From the NCBI RefSeq assembly GCF_001314995.1, contig NZ_CP012938.1, forward strand, positions 5,580,001 through 5,644,000: DNA of 64,000 nucleotides, given 5' to 3'. The position numbers and the translations under genes were made by a program. Under the pieces are notes generated by a model. The model made no database searches, was not told the origin of the DNA, and saw only the letters and a list, made by a program, of their open reading frames with translations. This document shows positions 18,110 through 27,174 of this stretch, in pieces. How positions within the stretch are numbered: the stretch's first letter is position 1; every line of letters begins with the position of its first letter. Source of the stretch: Bacteroides ovatus (lineage in GTDB: Bacteria; Bacteroidota; Bacteroidia; Bacteroidales; Bacteroidaceae).

Positions 18110-18309
18110 AAGGATTTACTATCTCTGACGTTGATCATAAGTTTCATTGGGCTGATGCTGTGATTGATGGTAATTCCATCATCGTCTCATCTCCTGAAGT
18201 TGCTTTCCCAATAGCAGTGCGTTATGCTTGGGCAGATAATCCAATTTGTAATTTATACAATGGAGTTAACCTTCCGGCGTCCCCTTTCCGTACAGATGAC
18301 TGGCAGGGT
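18109..18309 (+). pseudogene. C-terminal remnant of a sialate O-acetylesterase (SASA family) gene
   Basis: Frame 1 from 18109 encodes KGFTISDVDHKFHWADAVID, continuing to VRYAWADNPICNLYNG and LPASPFRTDDW. This is the characteristic C-terminal end of Bacteroides sialate 9-O-acetylesterases, about 65 residues; the remaining roughly 400-600 residues, including the SGNH catalytic centre, are absent. An in-frame TGA lies immediately upstream (18103-18105). The original stop is also lost: the frame stays open into the GH92 gene. The upstream edge abuts the stop codon of the propeller gene, so it marks a deletion or insertion junction. Identification is by recalled family sequence. Confidence 0.75.
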
Positions 18310-18384
18310 ATTCTTATGGTAATAAATAGATATAGTTGTTTCGATTTGCCAAGTGAAATAGATGTAACACATAAAAAAATAACC

Positions 18385-20658
18385 ATGAACAAGCTCATTT
18401 ATTTAGTAATTTTCTCTTTCTTATCAACAAGTATATATGCCCAAATGAAAGACCTTGTGCAATATGTCAATACACTGCAAGGTACCGACTCTCATTTCGG
18501 ATTAAGTTATGGAAATACATACCCTACTACCGGTATGCCTTATGCCATGCATACGTGGTCTGCCCAAACAGGGAAAAATGGAGAAGGCTGGAAATATCAA
18601 TATGCGGTAGATAATATCAGAGGATTCTGCCAGTCTCACCAATGCAGTCCGTGGATGAGTGATTATGCAGTGTATTCCTTTATGCCGATGGTAGGGAAGT
18701 TAGTCGTTAATCAGGAGATGCGGGCAACGAAGTTCAGCCATGATAATGAAATTGCCAAGCCGCATTATTATAAAGTGATGCTGGATAATGGAATTACAAC
18801 CGAGATGGCTCCAACTACTCGTGGTGTACATTTACGCTTTTCTTATCCCTCTACCGAAGACGCCTATCTGGTAATTGACGGATATACGGATATGAGTGAA
18901 ATTAAGATTGATCCGGCAAAGAGACAAATCTCCGGTTGGGTGAATAACCAACGTTTTGTAAATAACTCTAAGACATTCCGTAGTTACTTTGTAGTGCAGT
19001 TCGACAAAGCATTTGAGGATTACGGTATGTGGGAAAATCAGAAAGATGAGATTTATCCTAAAAAGTTGGAAGGAGAAGGCAAAGGCTATGGTGCTTATAT
19101 CAAATTTAAGAAAGGATCGAAAGTACAGGCAAAGGCTGCCTCTTCCTATATCAGCGCAGAGCAGGCTGTGATTACATTGAACGACGAACTGGGTAAAGAT
19201 AAGAATTTGGAAGCCACCAAAATACGTGGACATAAAACGTGGAATGAATTATTGAACAGAATCCAGGTAGAAGGTGGAACAGACGAACAAATGAAGACTT
19301 TCTACTCCTGCCTGTTCCGTGCCAATCTCTTCTCACGCAAATTCTATGAACGTAAAGCGAATGGAGAACCTTATTATTATAGTCCTTATGACGGCAAAGT
19401 ATATGATGGATATATGTATACAGATAATGGCTTCTGGGACACTTTCCGTTCTCAATTTCCATTAACTAATATTCTTCATCCTACCATGCAGGGACGTTAC
19501 ATGAATGCCTTGCTTGCCGCACAAGAACAATGCGGATGGTTACCTTCCTGGTCAGCTCCCGGAGAAACAGGAGGAATGTTGGGTAATCACTCCATTTCAT
19601 TATTGGCAGATGCGTGGGCAAAAGGGATTCGGACTTTTGATCCGGAGAAAGCCTTAAAAGCATACGCGCACGAAGCCATGAATAAAGGTCCTTGGGGAGG
19701 TGCCAACGGACGTGGTTTCTGGAAAGAATATTTTGAACTGGGATATGTTCCTTATCCGGAATCAATGGGATCGAGTGCACAGACAATGGAATATGCATAC
19801 GATGATTTCTGTGGCTACCAACTGGCTAAAATGACCGGAAACAAACACTATCAGGAAGTCTTTGCCCGTCAGATGTATAATTATAAAAACGTATTCGATC
19901 CGTCTATCGGTTTTATGCGTGGAAAAGGCGTTGATGGTAAATGGCAGGAACCGTTTGACCCATTGGAGTGGGGTGGACCTTTCTGCGAAGGTAATGCCTG
20001 GCATTATACCTGGTCCGTATTCCATGATGTAGAAGGATTAATAGACTTGTTCGGAAGCGACCAAAGATTTACGACCAAAATGGATTCGGTATTCACCCTT
20101 CCCAGCACTATTAAACCGGGAACTTACGGAGGAGTGATCCATGAAATGAAAGAAATGGAATTGTCGGGTATGGGACAATATGCACACGGCAATCAGCCGA
20201 TTCAGCACATGCCTTATCTGTATAGCTATGCCGGCCAACCGTGGAAAACCCAGTATTGGGTGCGTCAGATCGTTGAAAGATTGTATAATTCCACAGAAAG
20301 AGGATATCCGGGAGACGAAGATCAAGGTGGTATGTCATCATGGTATATCTTGAGCTCATTAGGCATTTATGCCGTTTGTCCGGGTACGGATGAGTATGTA
20401 ATTGGCAGTCCGTTATTTAAGAAAGCTACTATAACGATGGAAAACGGTAATAAATTCGTGATTGAAGCGAACAACAATAGTAAAGAGAATCTCTATATCC
20501 AGTCTGCTACCTTAAATGGACGTGTGTTGGATAAGAATTTTATCAGATACGACGATATAGCAGACGGAGGAATTATCCGTTTTGAAATGGGAAGTCAACC
20601 GAATAAAGAACGATGTACGTCGAAGTATGCCGCTCCCTTCTCATTGTCGAAAGAATAA
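18385..20658 (+). CDS. GH92 alpha-mannosidase, exported
   Basis: 757 residues from the ATG at 18385, chosen because it begins a clean signal peptide (MNKLIYLVIFSFLSTSIYAQ); the open frame extends upstream to a GTG at 18160 only because it runs through the esterase remnant. GH92 enzymes are calcium-dependent, inverting exo-alpha-mannosidases. The likely catalytic acid is E535 in CEGNAWHYTW, and the base/water-activating pair D644 and D646 in GDEDQGGMSSWY. No lipobox, so probably periplasmic. It is followed 30 bases later by a second GH92, then GH130 and an esterase: a mannose-glycan (N-glycan or mannan) module. Confidence 0.94.
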   Translation: MNKLIYLVIFSFLSTSIYAQMKDLVQYVNTLQGTDSHFGLSYGNTYPTTGMPYAMHTWSAQTGKNGEGWKYQYAVDNIRGFCQSHQCSPWMSDYAVYSFMPMVGKLVVNQEMRATKFSHDNEIAKPHYYKVMLDNGITTEMAPTTRGVHLRFSYPSTEDAYLVIDGYTDMSEIKIDPAKRQISGWVNNQRFVNNSKTFRSYFVVQFDKAFEDYGMWENQKDEIYPKKLEGEGKGYGAYIKFKKGSKVQAKAASSYISAEQAVITLNDELGKDKNLEATKIRGHKTWNELLNRIQVEGGTDEQMKTFYSCLFRANLFSRKFYERKANGEPYYYSPYDGKVYDGYMYTDNGFWDTFRSQFPLTNILHPTMQGRYMNALLAAQEQCGWLPSWSAPGETGGMLGNHSISLLADAWAKGIRTFDPEKALKAYAHEAMNKGPWGGANGRGFWKEYFELGYVPYPESMGSSAQTMEYAYDDFCGYQLAKMTGNKHYQEVFARQMYNYKNVFDPSIGFMRGKGVDGKWQEPFDPLEWGGPFCEGNAWHYTWSVFHDVEGLIDLFGSDQRFTTKMDSVFTLPSTIKPGTYGGVIHEMKEMELSGMGQYAHGNQPIQHMPYLYSYAGQPWKTQYWVRQIVERLYNSTERGYPGDEDQGGMSSWYILSSLGIYAVCPGTDEYVIGSPLFKKATITMENGNKFVIEANNNSKENLYIQSATLNGRVLDKNFIRYDDIADGGIIRFEMGSQPNKERCTSKYAAPFSLSKE

Positions 20659-20688
20659 GAAACTAAAAAGATATAAGAAGAATACAGT

Positions 20689-22845
20689 ATGAAAAATAAA
20701 ATTTTAACAGGTTTATTATTGGTTTTGATTGGAGGGTGGGGGAGTCTCTCGGCGCAGAGCGCCGGGAGTAATTATGCCCGTCAGGTAAATACCCTGATAG
20801 GAACGAAGGGCGTGGGTTTGACTTCGGGATATCTTTATCCCGGAGCCACCTATCCTTATGGAATGGTGCAGTTCACTCCCTCTTATTTTTCCAAACGTTC
20901 CGGATTCGTCATCAATCAGTTGAGTGGTGGCGGTTGCGAGCACATGGGTAACTTTCCCACTTTTCCGGTAAAAGGTAAACTGAAGATGTCTCCGGACAAT
21001 ATTCTCAATTACCGTATCAATATTTCTGAAGAAAAAGGACATGCCGGTTATTATGAAGCAAAGGTGCAGGAAGATATTCATGCAAAACTGACAGTAACCG
21101 AAAGAACCGGTATGGCGAGTTATGAATATCCGGCAGATCAGCAATATGGTACGGTAATTATCGGTGGAGGCATTTCCGCAACTCCGATAGAGCAGGCCGC
21201 CATCGTTATTACTGCACCGAATAAGTGTGAAGGATATGCAGAAGGCGGTAATTTCTGTGGACTCCGTACACCGTATAAAGTCTATTTTGTAGCAGAGTTT
21301 GATACGGATGCGTTGGAATCGGGAACATGGAAAAGAGATGAACTGAAGCCGAACACGACTTTTGCTGAAGGAGAATACTCCGGAGTCTATTTTACTTTTG
21401 ATGTAAATAAGAAGAAAAATATCCAATATAAGATTGGGGTTTCTTATGTATCAGTAGAAAATGCACGCGAGAATCTGAAAGCGGAGAATACCGGATGGGA
21501 TTTCCTGCAGATTCAGAATCAGGCAGAATCCAAATGGAATCATTATTTGGGTAAGATTGAAGTAGAAGGAACCAATCCGGATCGTACCACTCAATTTTAT
21601 ACTCATCTGTATCGTTCATTCATTCACCCGAATGTATGCAGCGATGTGAACGGAGAATACATGGGAGCTGACTTCAGAGTGCATAAATCCCGTTCCAAGC
21701 ACTATACTTCTTTTAGCAACTGGGATACCTATCGTACACAGATTCAACTATTATCAATCCTTGATCCTGAAGTAGCCTCTGATATTGTTATTTCTCACCA
21801 ATTGTTTGCCGAAGAAGCTGGTGGTGCTTTCCCGCGTTGGGTGATGGCTAATATAGAGACCGGCGTGATGCAAGGAGATCCGACTCCTATCCTGATATCC
21901 AATGCTTACGCTTTTGGTGCTCGCAATTATGACCCGAAACCGATTTTCAAAACCATGAGAAAAGGAGCGGAAGAACCGGGAGCAATGTCACAGGAGGTTG
22001 AGGCTCGTCCGGGCCTGAAACAGTATTTGGATAAAGGATATTACAACGCTTCTATACAATTGGAATATACTTCCGCTGATTTTGCAATCGCACAATTTGC
22101 CTTACATGCCGTAGGAGATGAGTTTGCAAGCTGGCGTTATTTCCATTTTGCACGTTCATGGAAGAATCTGTATAACCCGGAAACCGGATGGTTGCAATCA
22201 CGCAATCCCGATGGTTCGTGGAAACCACTGACTGAAGATTTCCGTGAATCGACCTATAAGAATTATTTCTGGATGGTGCCATACGACATTGCCGGTCTGA
22301 TAGAAATCATTGGAGGCAAAGCAGCGGCAGAAAAACGCCTGGATGAATTCTTTACTCGTCTGGATGCCGGCTATAATGATGCCTGGTTCGCTTCCGGCAA
22401 TGAACCGAGCTTTCACATTCCCTGGATATACAACTGGGTCGGAACTCCCTATAAAGCACAGGAGATTATTAACCGTGTATTGAATGAACAGTATTCAAGT
22501 AAAATTGATGGTTTGCCGGGCAATGATGATTTAGGGACGATGGGCGCCTGGTATGTGTTCGCTTGTATCGGTCTTTATCCCGAAATACCGGGAGTGGGAG
22601 GCTTTACGGTGAACACTCCGATATTCTCATCCGTGAAAGTTCATTTAAAGAAAGGGGATATGGTGATAAAAGGCGGTTCGGAAAAGAATATTTATATCAA
22701 GTCCATGAAGCTAAACGGTAAACCGTATGACAGTACATGGATCGATTGGGATCAACTGAATAATGGGGCTACAATAGAATACACTACTTCGTCCAAGCCT
22801 GACGTGAAGTGGGGAACTAAAGTGACGCCTCCCTCTTTCCCTTAA
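20689..22845 (+). CDS. GH92 alpha-mannosidase, second copy, exported
   Basis: 718 residues with a signal peptide (MKNKILTGLLLVLIGGWGSL then SAQ). The family motif GNDDLGTMGAWYVF is present (D613, D614 region) and FRESTYKNYFW supplies the equivalent of the acid-containing loop. The sequence differs considerably from the GH92 upstream (for example SGGGCEHMGNFPTFP near the start instead of SHQCSPWMSDYAVY), so the two probably cut different alpha-mannosidic linkages rather than being a recent duplicate. Same operon as its neighbours. Confidence 0.94.
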   Translation: MKNKILTGLLLVLIGGWGSLSAQSAGSNYARQVNTLIGTKGVGLTSGYLYPGATYPYGMVQFTPSYFSKRSGFVINQLSGGGCEHMGNFPTFPVKGKLKMSPDNILNYRINISEEKGHAGYYEAKVQEDIHAKLTVTERTGMASYEYPADQQYGTVIIGGGISATPIEQAAIVITAPNKCEGYAEGGNFCGLRTPYKVYFVAEFDTDALESGTWKRDELKPNTTFAEGEYSGVYFTFDVNKKKNIQYKIGVSYVSVENARENLKAENTGWDFLQIQNQAESKWNHYLGKIEVEGTNPDRTTQFYTHLYRSFIHPNVCSDVNGEYMGADFRVHKSRSKHYTSFSNWDTYRTQIQLLSILDPEVASDIVISHQLFAEEAGGAFPRWVMANIETGVMQGDPTPILISNAYAFGARNYDPKPIFKTMRKGAEEPGAMSQEVEARPGLKQYLDKGYYNASIQLEYTSADFAIAQFALHAVGDEFASWRYFHFARSWKNLYNPETGWLQSRNPDGSWKPLTEDFRESTYKNYFWMVPYDIAGLIEIIGGKAAAEKRLDEFFTRLDAGYNDAWFASGNEPSFHIPWIYNWVGTPYKAQEIINRVLNEQYSSKIDGLPGNDDLGTMGAWYVFACIGLYPEIPGVGGFTVNTPIFSSVKVHLKKGDMVIKGGSEKNIYIKSMKLNGKPYDSTWIDWDQLNNGATIEYTTSSKPDVKWGTKVTPPSFP

Positions 22846-22882
22846 AGCAAATCAACGAGGTATATAAATTTATGATATAAGA

Positions 22883-22891
22883 TAATTTTGT
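22883..22891 (+). promoter_or_regulatory. candidate -7 promoter box before GH130
   Basis: TAATTTTGT fits TAnnTTTG plus pyrimidine, about 33 bases before the GH130 start codon and 38 bases after the GH92 stop. No clear -33 partner is visible. It may be an internal promoter of the mannose module. Confidence 0.4.
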
Positions 22892-22923
22892 AAGAGCACT
22901 TATTTATAACATCAAACGTGAAA

Positions 22924-24057
22924 ATGAAAAGAAAACTACAAAACATAGCTTATCTACTGATGGCTGCCGCATTAATCACTTCCTGTGGCGAGAAGAAGCA
23001 AACAGCAGAATTCCCGGATTGGGCGTGGGCAGATTTCCAGCGTCCGGAAGGAATTAATCCGATTATTTCTCCTGACACTACTACCTTTTTCTATTGTCCG
23101 ATGCGACAGGAGTCAGTAGCATGGGAAGCGAGTGATACGTTTAATCCCGCTGCTACTGTTTATGATGGGAAAGTAGTAGTCTTCTACCGGGCTGAAGACA
23201 ACTCGGCAATCGGTATCGGATCACGTACCTCCCGTTTGGGATATGCCTCTTCTGACGACGGACTACACTTCAAACGAATGTCCGTACCTGTATTTTATCC
23301 GGCAGACGACAGTCAGAAAGAACTGGAAAATCCCGGCGGTTGCGAAGACCCACGTGTTGCTGTAACAGAAGACGGGCTTTACGTAATGCATTACACACAA
23401 TGGAACCGCAAACAGGCACGTTTGGCAGTGGCCACCTCGCGCGATCTTCAAACGTGGGAAAAACATGGACCGGCTTTCGCAAAAGCATACAACGGAAGAT
23501 TCATGGATGAATTTTCCAAATCTGCCTCTATCGTAACCAAATTAATTGACGGCAAACAAGTGATTGCCAAGATTGACGGCAAATACTGGATGTACTGGGG
23601 AGAAAAGTTTGTGAATGTAGCCACTTCCACGGACCTTGTCAACTGGGAACCGATGTTGGATGAAAATGGAGAATTCCTGAAAGTGATGACTCCCCGCGCA
23701 GGTAAGTTCGACAGTGACCTGACCGAATGTGGTCCTCCTGCCATCCTGACTGACAAAGGAATCCTTTTATTTTATAACGGCAAAAATAAATCGGGCGCAG
23801 AAGGAGACACACTGTATACAGCCAACTCTTATTGCGCCGGACAAGCCTTATTTGATGCCAAAGATCCTACTAAACTAATCGATCGCTTGGATAAACCTTT
23901 CTATATTCCCGAATCAGACTTTGAAAAGAGCGGACAATATCCAGCCGGAACCGTATTTATAGAAGGGCTTGTATTCCACAATCAGAAATGGTTCTTATAT
24001 TATGGCTGTGCCGATTCACGCGTGGCAGTTGCCGTATATGATCCTCTCAAAAAATAA
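22924..24057 (+). CDS. GH130 family beta-mannoside phosphorylase/hydrolase-like lipoprotein
   Basis: 377 residues from the ATG at 22924 (a GTG two codons upstream, at 22918, is the alternative). Signal MKRKLQNIAYLLMAAALITS followed by Cys gives a lipoprotein. The five-bladed propeller motifs of GH130 are visible: GGCEDPRVAVTEDGLYVMHY at residues 138-157, LTECGPPAILTDKGILLFYN, and FIEGLVFHNQKWFLYYGCAD. GH130 members either phosphorolyse or hydrolyse beta-mannosides. An exported lipoprotein is more consistent with hydrolysis, because the periplasm lacks a useful phosphate-sugar pathway, but that is inference. Lies after two GH92 genes. Confidence 0.85.
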   Translation: MKRKLQNIAYLLMAAALITSCGEKKQTAEFPDWAWADFQRPEGINPIISPDTTTFFYCPMRQESVAWEASDTFNPAATVYDGKVVVFYRAEDNSAIGIGSRTSRLGYASSDDGLHFKRMSVPVFYPADDSQKELENPGGCEDPRVAVTEDGLYVMHYTQWNRKQARLAVATSRDLQTWEKHGPAFAKAYNGRFMDEFSKSASIVTKLIDGKQVIAKIDGKYWMYWGEKFVNVATSTDLVNWEPMLDENGEFLKVMTPRAGKFDSDLTECGPPAILTDKGILLFYNGKNKSGAEGDTLYTANSYCAGQALFDAKDPTKLIDRLDKPFYIPESDFEKSGQYPAGTVFIEGLVFHNQKWFLYYGCADSRVAVAVYDPLKK

Positions 24058-24106
24058 AGAAAACGTTCATAATGAAAATAACAGTTTATAAAATAGAAAT
24101 TAAGAC

Positions 24107-25489
24107 ATGAAAAAACTTTTTGTATTGATTGCAGCGGCTTGTATGACATGTACTGCTGCGTTTGCACAAACTGTGAAACCTTTTAAGGAGGGTGAGAGAG
24201 CAGTGTTCCTGGGAAATAGTATAACGGATGGTGGGCATTACCATTCATACATCTGGTTATATTATATGACTCGTTTTCCGGATATGCCTATCCGTGTTTT
24301 CAACGGTGGTATTGGTGGAGATACGGCGTATGATATGAATAAACGCCTGGATGGTGATATTTTTGCGATGAAACCTTCCGTGTTGATGGTTACTTTTGGT
24401 ATGAATGATTCCGGATATTTTGAATATAACGGTGATAAGCCCAAAGAATTCGGTGAGCAGAAATATCAGGAAAGTATAAAGAATTACCAGCAGATGGAGA
24501 AACGTTTTAAAGATCTTCCTGATACCCGTATCGTGATGGTCGGGACTTCTCCGTATGATGAAACCGTACAACTCAAAGAGAATACACCGTTCAAGACAAA
24601 AAATGAAACCATCAAACGGCTTGTTGAATATCAGAAAGAATCGGCAGCTAAGAATAATTGGGAATTTACCGATTTAAATGCTCCTATGACAGCTATTAAT
24701 CAGCAATATCAGCAGAAAGATCCTACCTTTACCCTTTGTGGCAGTGACCGTATTCATCCCGATAACGACGGACACATGGTAATGGCCTATCTTTTCCTGA
24801 AAGCCCAGGGATTTGTAGGTAAGGAAGTAGCGGATATGGAGATTAATGCTAATAAAAAACAAGCCGTTAAGTCGGAAAATTGTACCGTTTCAAATATAAA
24901 GAAGAATGGAAAAGATTTGAGTTTTGACTATTTGGCAGAAGCTCTTCCTTATCCTTTAGATACTATTGCTCGTGGTTGGGGACAGAAAAAGAGCCAGGCA
25001 GAAGTGCTGAAAGTTGTTCCTTTTATGGAAGAGATGAACCGTGAAACGTTGAAAGTAACAGGACTAAAAGGCAATTATAAGTTGTTGATAGACGATGAAG
25101 AAATTGGAACTTGGAGTGGAGATGAACTGGCAAAGGGCATTAATCTTGCTGCTGAATCCAAAACTCCCCAGTACCAACAAGCATTGACGGTGATGCACCT
25201 GAATGAATATCGTTGGGAAATTGAAAGAACATTCAGAGAATATGCGTGGTGTGAATTCGGCTTTTTCCAGCAAAAGGGATTGTTGTATGCTGACGACAGA
25301 AAAGCGATCGAGGTGATGGATGAAAACTTGGATAAAAACGTTTGGTTGAAGGGACGTCGTGATATGTATTCAAAGATGATGTTTGAAGCTGTCCGTGATG
25401 CTCGCCAACAGGAAATGGATGTTCTTATCAATAAGATTTATGAAATAAATAAGCCTGTTGTAAGAAAGATTTTACTTAGAAAGATATGA
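24107..25489 (+). CDS. SGNH/GDSL-family esterase, exported
   Basis: 460 residues with a signal peptide (MKKLFVLIAAACMTCTAAFA). SGNH blocks: FLGNSITDGG with Ser38, GGIGGDTAYD (Gly), TFGMNDSGYF (Asn), and DRIHPDNDGH with D214 and H217. The second half (residues 250-460) is a helical extension of unknown fold, seen in related Bacteroides proteins. The likely activity is removal of acyl groups (for example acetyl) from the glycan attacked by the adjacent GH92 and GH130 enzymes. Last gene of that module, ending just before a palindromic repeat. Confidence 0.85.
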   Translation: MKKLFVLIAAACMTCTAAFAQTVKPFKEGERAVFLGNSITDGGHYHSYIWLYYMTRFPDMPIRVFNGGIGGDTAYDMNKRLDGDIFAMKPSVLMVTFGMNDSGYFEYNGDKPKEFGEQKYQESIKNYQQMEKRFKDLPDTRIVMVGTSPYDETVQLKENTPFKTKNETIKRLVEYQKESAAKNNWEFTDLNAPMTAINQQYQQKDPTFTLCGSDRIHPDNDGHMVMAYLFLKAQGFVGKEVADMEINANKKQAVKSENCTVSNIKKNGKDLSFDYLAEALPYPLDTIARGWGQKKSQAEVLKVVPFMEEMNRETLKVTGLKGNYKLLIDDEEIGTWSGDELAKGINLAAESKTPQYQQALTVMHLNEYRWEIERTFREYAWCEFGFFQQKGLLYADDRKAIEVMDENLDKNVWLKGRRDMYSKMMFEAVRDARQQEMDVLINKIYEINKPVVRKILLRKI

Positions 25490-25517
25490 TGCGATAACAA
25501 CGTACAAATACGATAGA

Positions 25518-25603
25518 ATACTCACCGTAATGAGAAAGAATTCTCACTGTAATGAGAACTTTTTCTCATTGCGATGAGTATTTTTTCTCATTACAGTGAG
25601 TAT
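25518..25603. repeat. nested inverted array of CTCACTGTAATGAGAA-like units
   Basis: Two units in forward orientation (25521 and 25543) are followed by two in reverse (about 25564 and 25584). The outer arms 25518-25537 and 25584-25603 are complementary over 20 bp with one mismatch. It lies between the convergent esterase (+) and trkH (-) genes, so it could act as a bidirectional terminator, but no proper T-run closes it. The core ATGAGAA is shared with the 711-1254 array. Confidence 0.8.
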
Positions 25604-25702
25604 CGTTGAGAATATATGAATAGATAAGTACTCTTTGTAATAGCTTGATAATGTATGTCTTATTGTAGCTTTTGCATTAAAGAGACTACCTTTATTGAAT
25701 TC

Positions 25703-27154
25703 TTAATTCTTTTTCCAGAAATCGGAAGTGAAAAGTAGTAATACTGTAAACAATTCCAAACGTCCCAAGAGCATTAAAAAAGAAAGCAGCCATTTGGCGG
25801 CATCAGGCAATTGACTCCATGAAAAAGCCGGGCCGCATGTACCGAGTCCCGGTCCCATATTACCCATACTTGAGATTACGGTTCCGATTGATTCCAGAAA
25901 ACCGACTCCCAGCCCCATCATGATAAGTATGCTGATGATAGCGATGACTGCATATAAAAAAGTAAAGGCCAATACTGTAGACTGGATGGAAGGAGAAATA
26001 ACCTGTTTGTTAACTCGCACCGGGAGCACGGCATTAGGGTGAAGAATATGTTTGAATTCGTTTTTCACAACCTGAAACAGGATAACCATACGAATACATT
26101 TTATACCTCCTGTTGTACTGCCGGCACAGGCTCCGATGATCATCACTATTACAAGGCATCCCCAAAGAATAGAAGGCCAAAGCATATAATCGGCTGTGGC
26201 AAATCCCGTAGAAGTTTGCAAGGAAATCACTTGGAAAAGTGATTTACGGAACGCCTCTTCTATCTCCATAGAAGAAGTCTGATGAAGCCAGACTGCAATA
26301 AATATAGTAAAGAAAGAGACACACCAGAAATAGAACTTTAGCTCTGCATCATGAATGAACTTCTTTATTTTTCCATTGAACATCAACAGTAATAGCGTGA
26401 AGTTGATGCCCGAAAGAAACATGAAAATAGAGATTACATAATCTATATAGGGTGAATGATAATATTCGATACTTGCTTGTTTGGTAGAAAATCCGCCAGT
26501 GCTGGTTGTCGTGAAAGCATGGCATATACTGTCAAACACACTCATACCTCCAAATACTAATAAGACAATCAATGTCCCTGTCATTCCGGCATAAATACCC
26601 CAAATCCATTTGGCAGTGATACCAATACGGGGATGCACTTTGTCATGAGTAGGACCGCTGGCTTCTGCTGCAAACACCTGAATCCCACCCACACCGAAAA
26701 TCGGCAGAACGGCAATGGTGAAGAATACAATACCCAAACCGCCTATCCATTGCGTCATAGCCCGCCAAAAAAGTATTCCATGAGGCATTGACTCTATATT
26801 ATTCAAGATGGTGGCACCCGTACTGCTGAACCCGGACATCGTTTCAAAAAATGCATCCGTAACACTTGGGATATACCCTCCTATATAATAAGGTAACATT
26901 CCGAAAAGGGAAAAGGTGACCCATGCTACACTGACTATGACATATCCATCACGGCGATTCAGGGATTTCACTGCGTCTTTCCCGATGGCGAGCAACAGAA
27001 TACCGATGCTAGTGGTAATAGCCGATGAAACCAGAAAACTCTGCAAGTCATTCTCCTTATAAAAAAGAGAAACACCCCCACAACATAATAGCATAACTGT
27101 TTCTATCAGAAGCAGAAAACCCAGAATCCGGAATATCATCTTCGAGTTAATCAT
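25703..27154 (-). CDS. trkH: Trk-type potassium uptake membrane protein
   Basis: 483 residues from the ATG at 27154 (the frame extends two codons to a TTG). Many hydrophobic helices arranged as repeated M1-pore-M2 units. The selectivity-filter-like loops are visible as GFSSTGATI, TTTSTGGFST, QTSTGFATAD and SSMGNMGPGLG. It forms the channel subunit of a K+ transporter gated by TrkA, whose gene ends 20 bases upstream on the same strand. Part of a dxs-trkA-trkH operon. Confidence 0.94.
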   Translation of the reverse strand: MINSKMIFRILGFLLLIETVMLLCCGGVSLFYKENDLQSFLVSSAITTSIGILLLAIGKDAVKSLNRRDGYVIVSVAWVTFSLFGMLPYYIGGYIPSVTDAFFETMSGFSSTGATILNNIESMPHGILFWRAMTQWIGGLGIVFFTIAVLPIFGVGGIQVFAAEASGPTHDKVHPRIGITAKWIWGIYAGMTGTLIVLLVFGGMSVFDSICHAFTTTSTGGFSTKQASIEYYHSPYIDYVISIFMFLSGINFTLLLLMFNGKIKKFIHDAELKFYFWCVSFFTIFIAVWLHQTSSMEIEEAFRKSLFQVISLQTSTGFATADYMLWPSILWGCLVIVMIIGACAGSTTGGIKCIRMVILFQVVKNEFKHILHPNAVLPVRVNKQVISPSIQSTVLAFTFLYAVIAIISILIMMGLGVGFLESIGTVISSMGNMGPGLGTCGPAFSWSQLPDAAKWLLSFLMLLGRLELFTVLLLFTSDFWKKN

Positions 27155-27174
27155 ATACAAGTATTTGTTGATAC

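Noticed and set aside
18160..18384. N-terminal extension of the GH92 protein
   Set aside because: The extra 75 residues are the esterase remnant and precede a proper signal peptide, so the start at 18385 is preferred.
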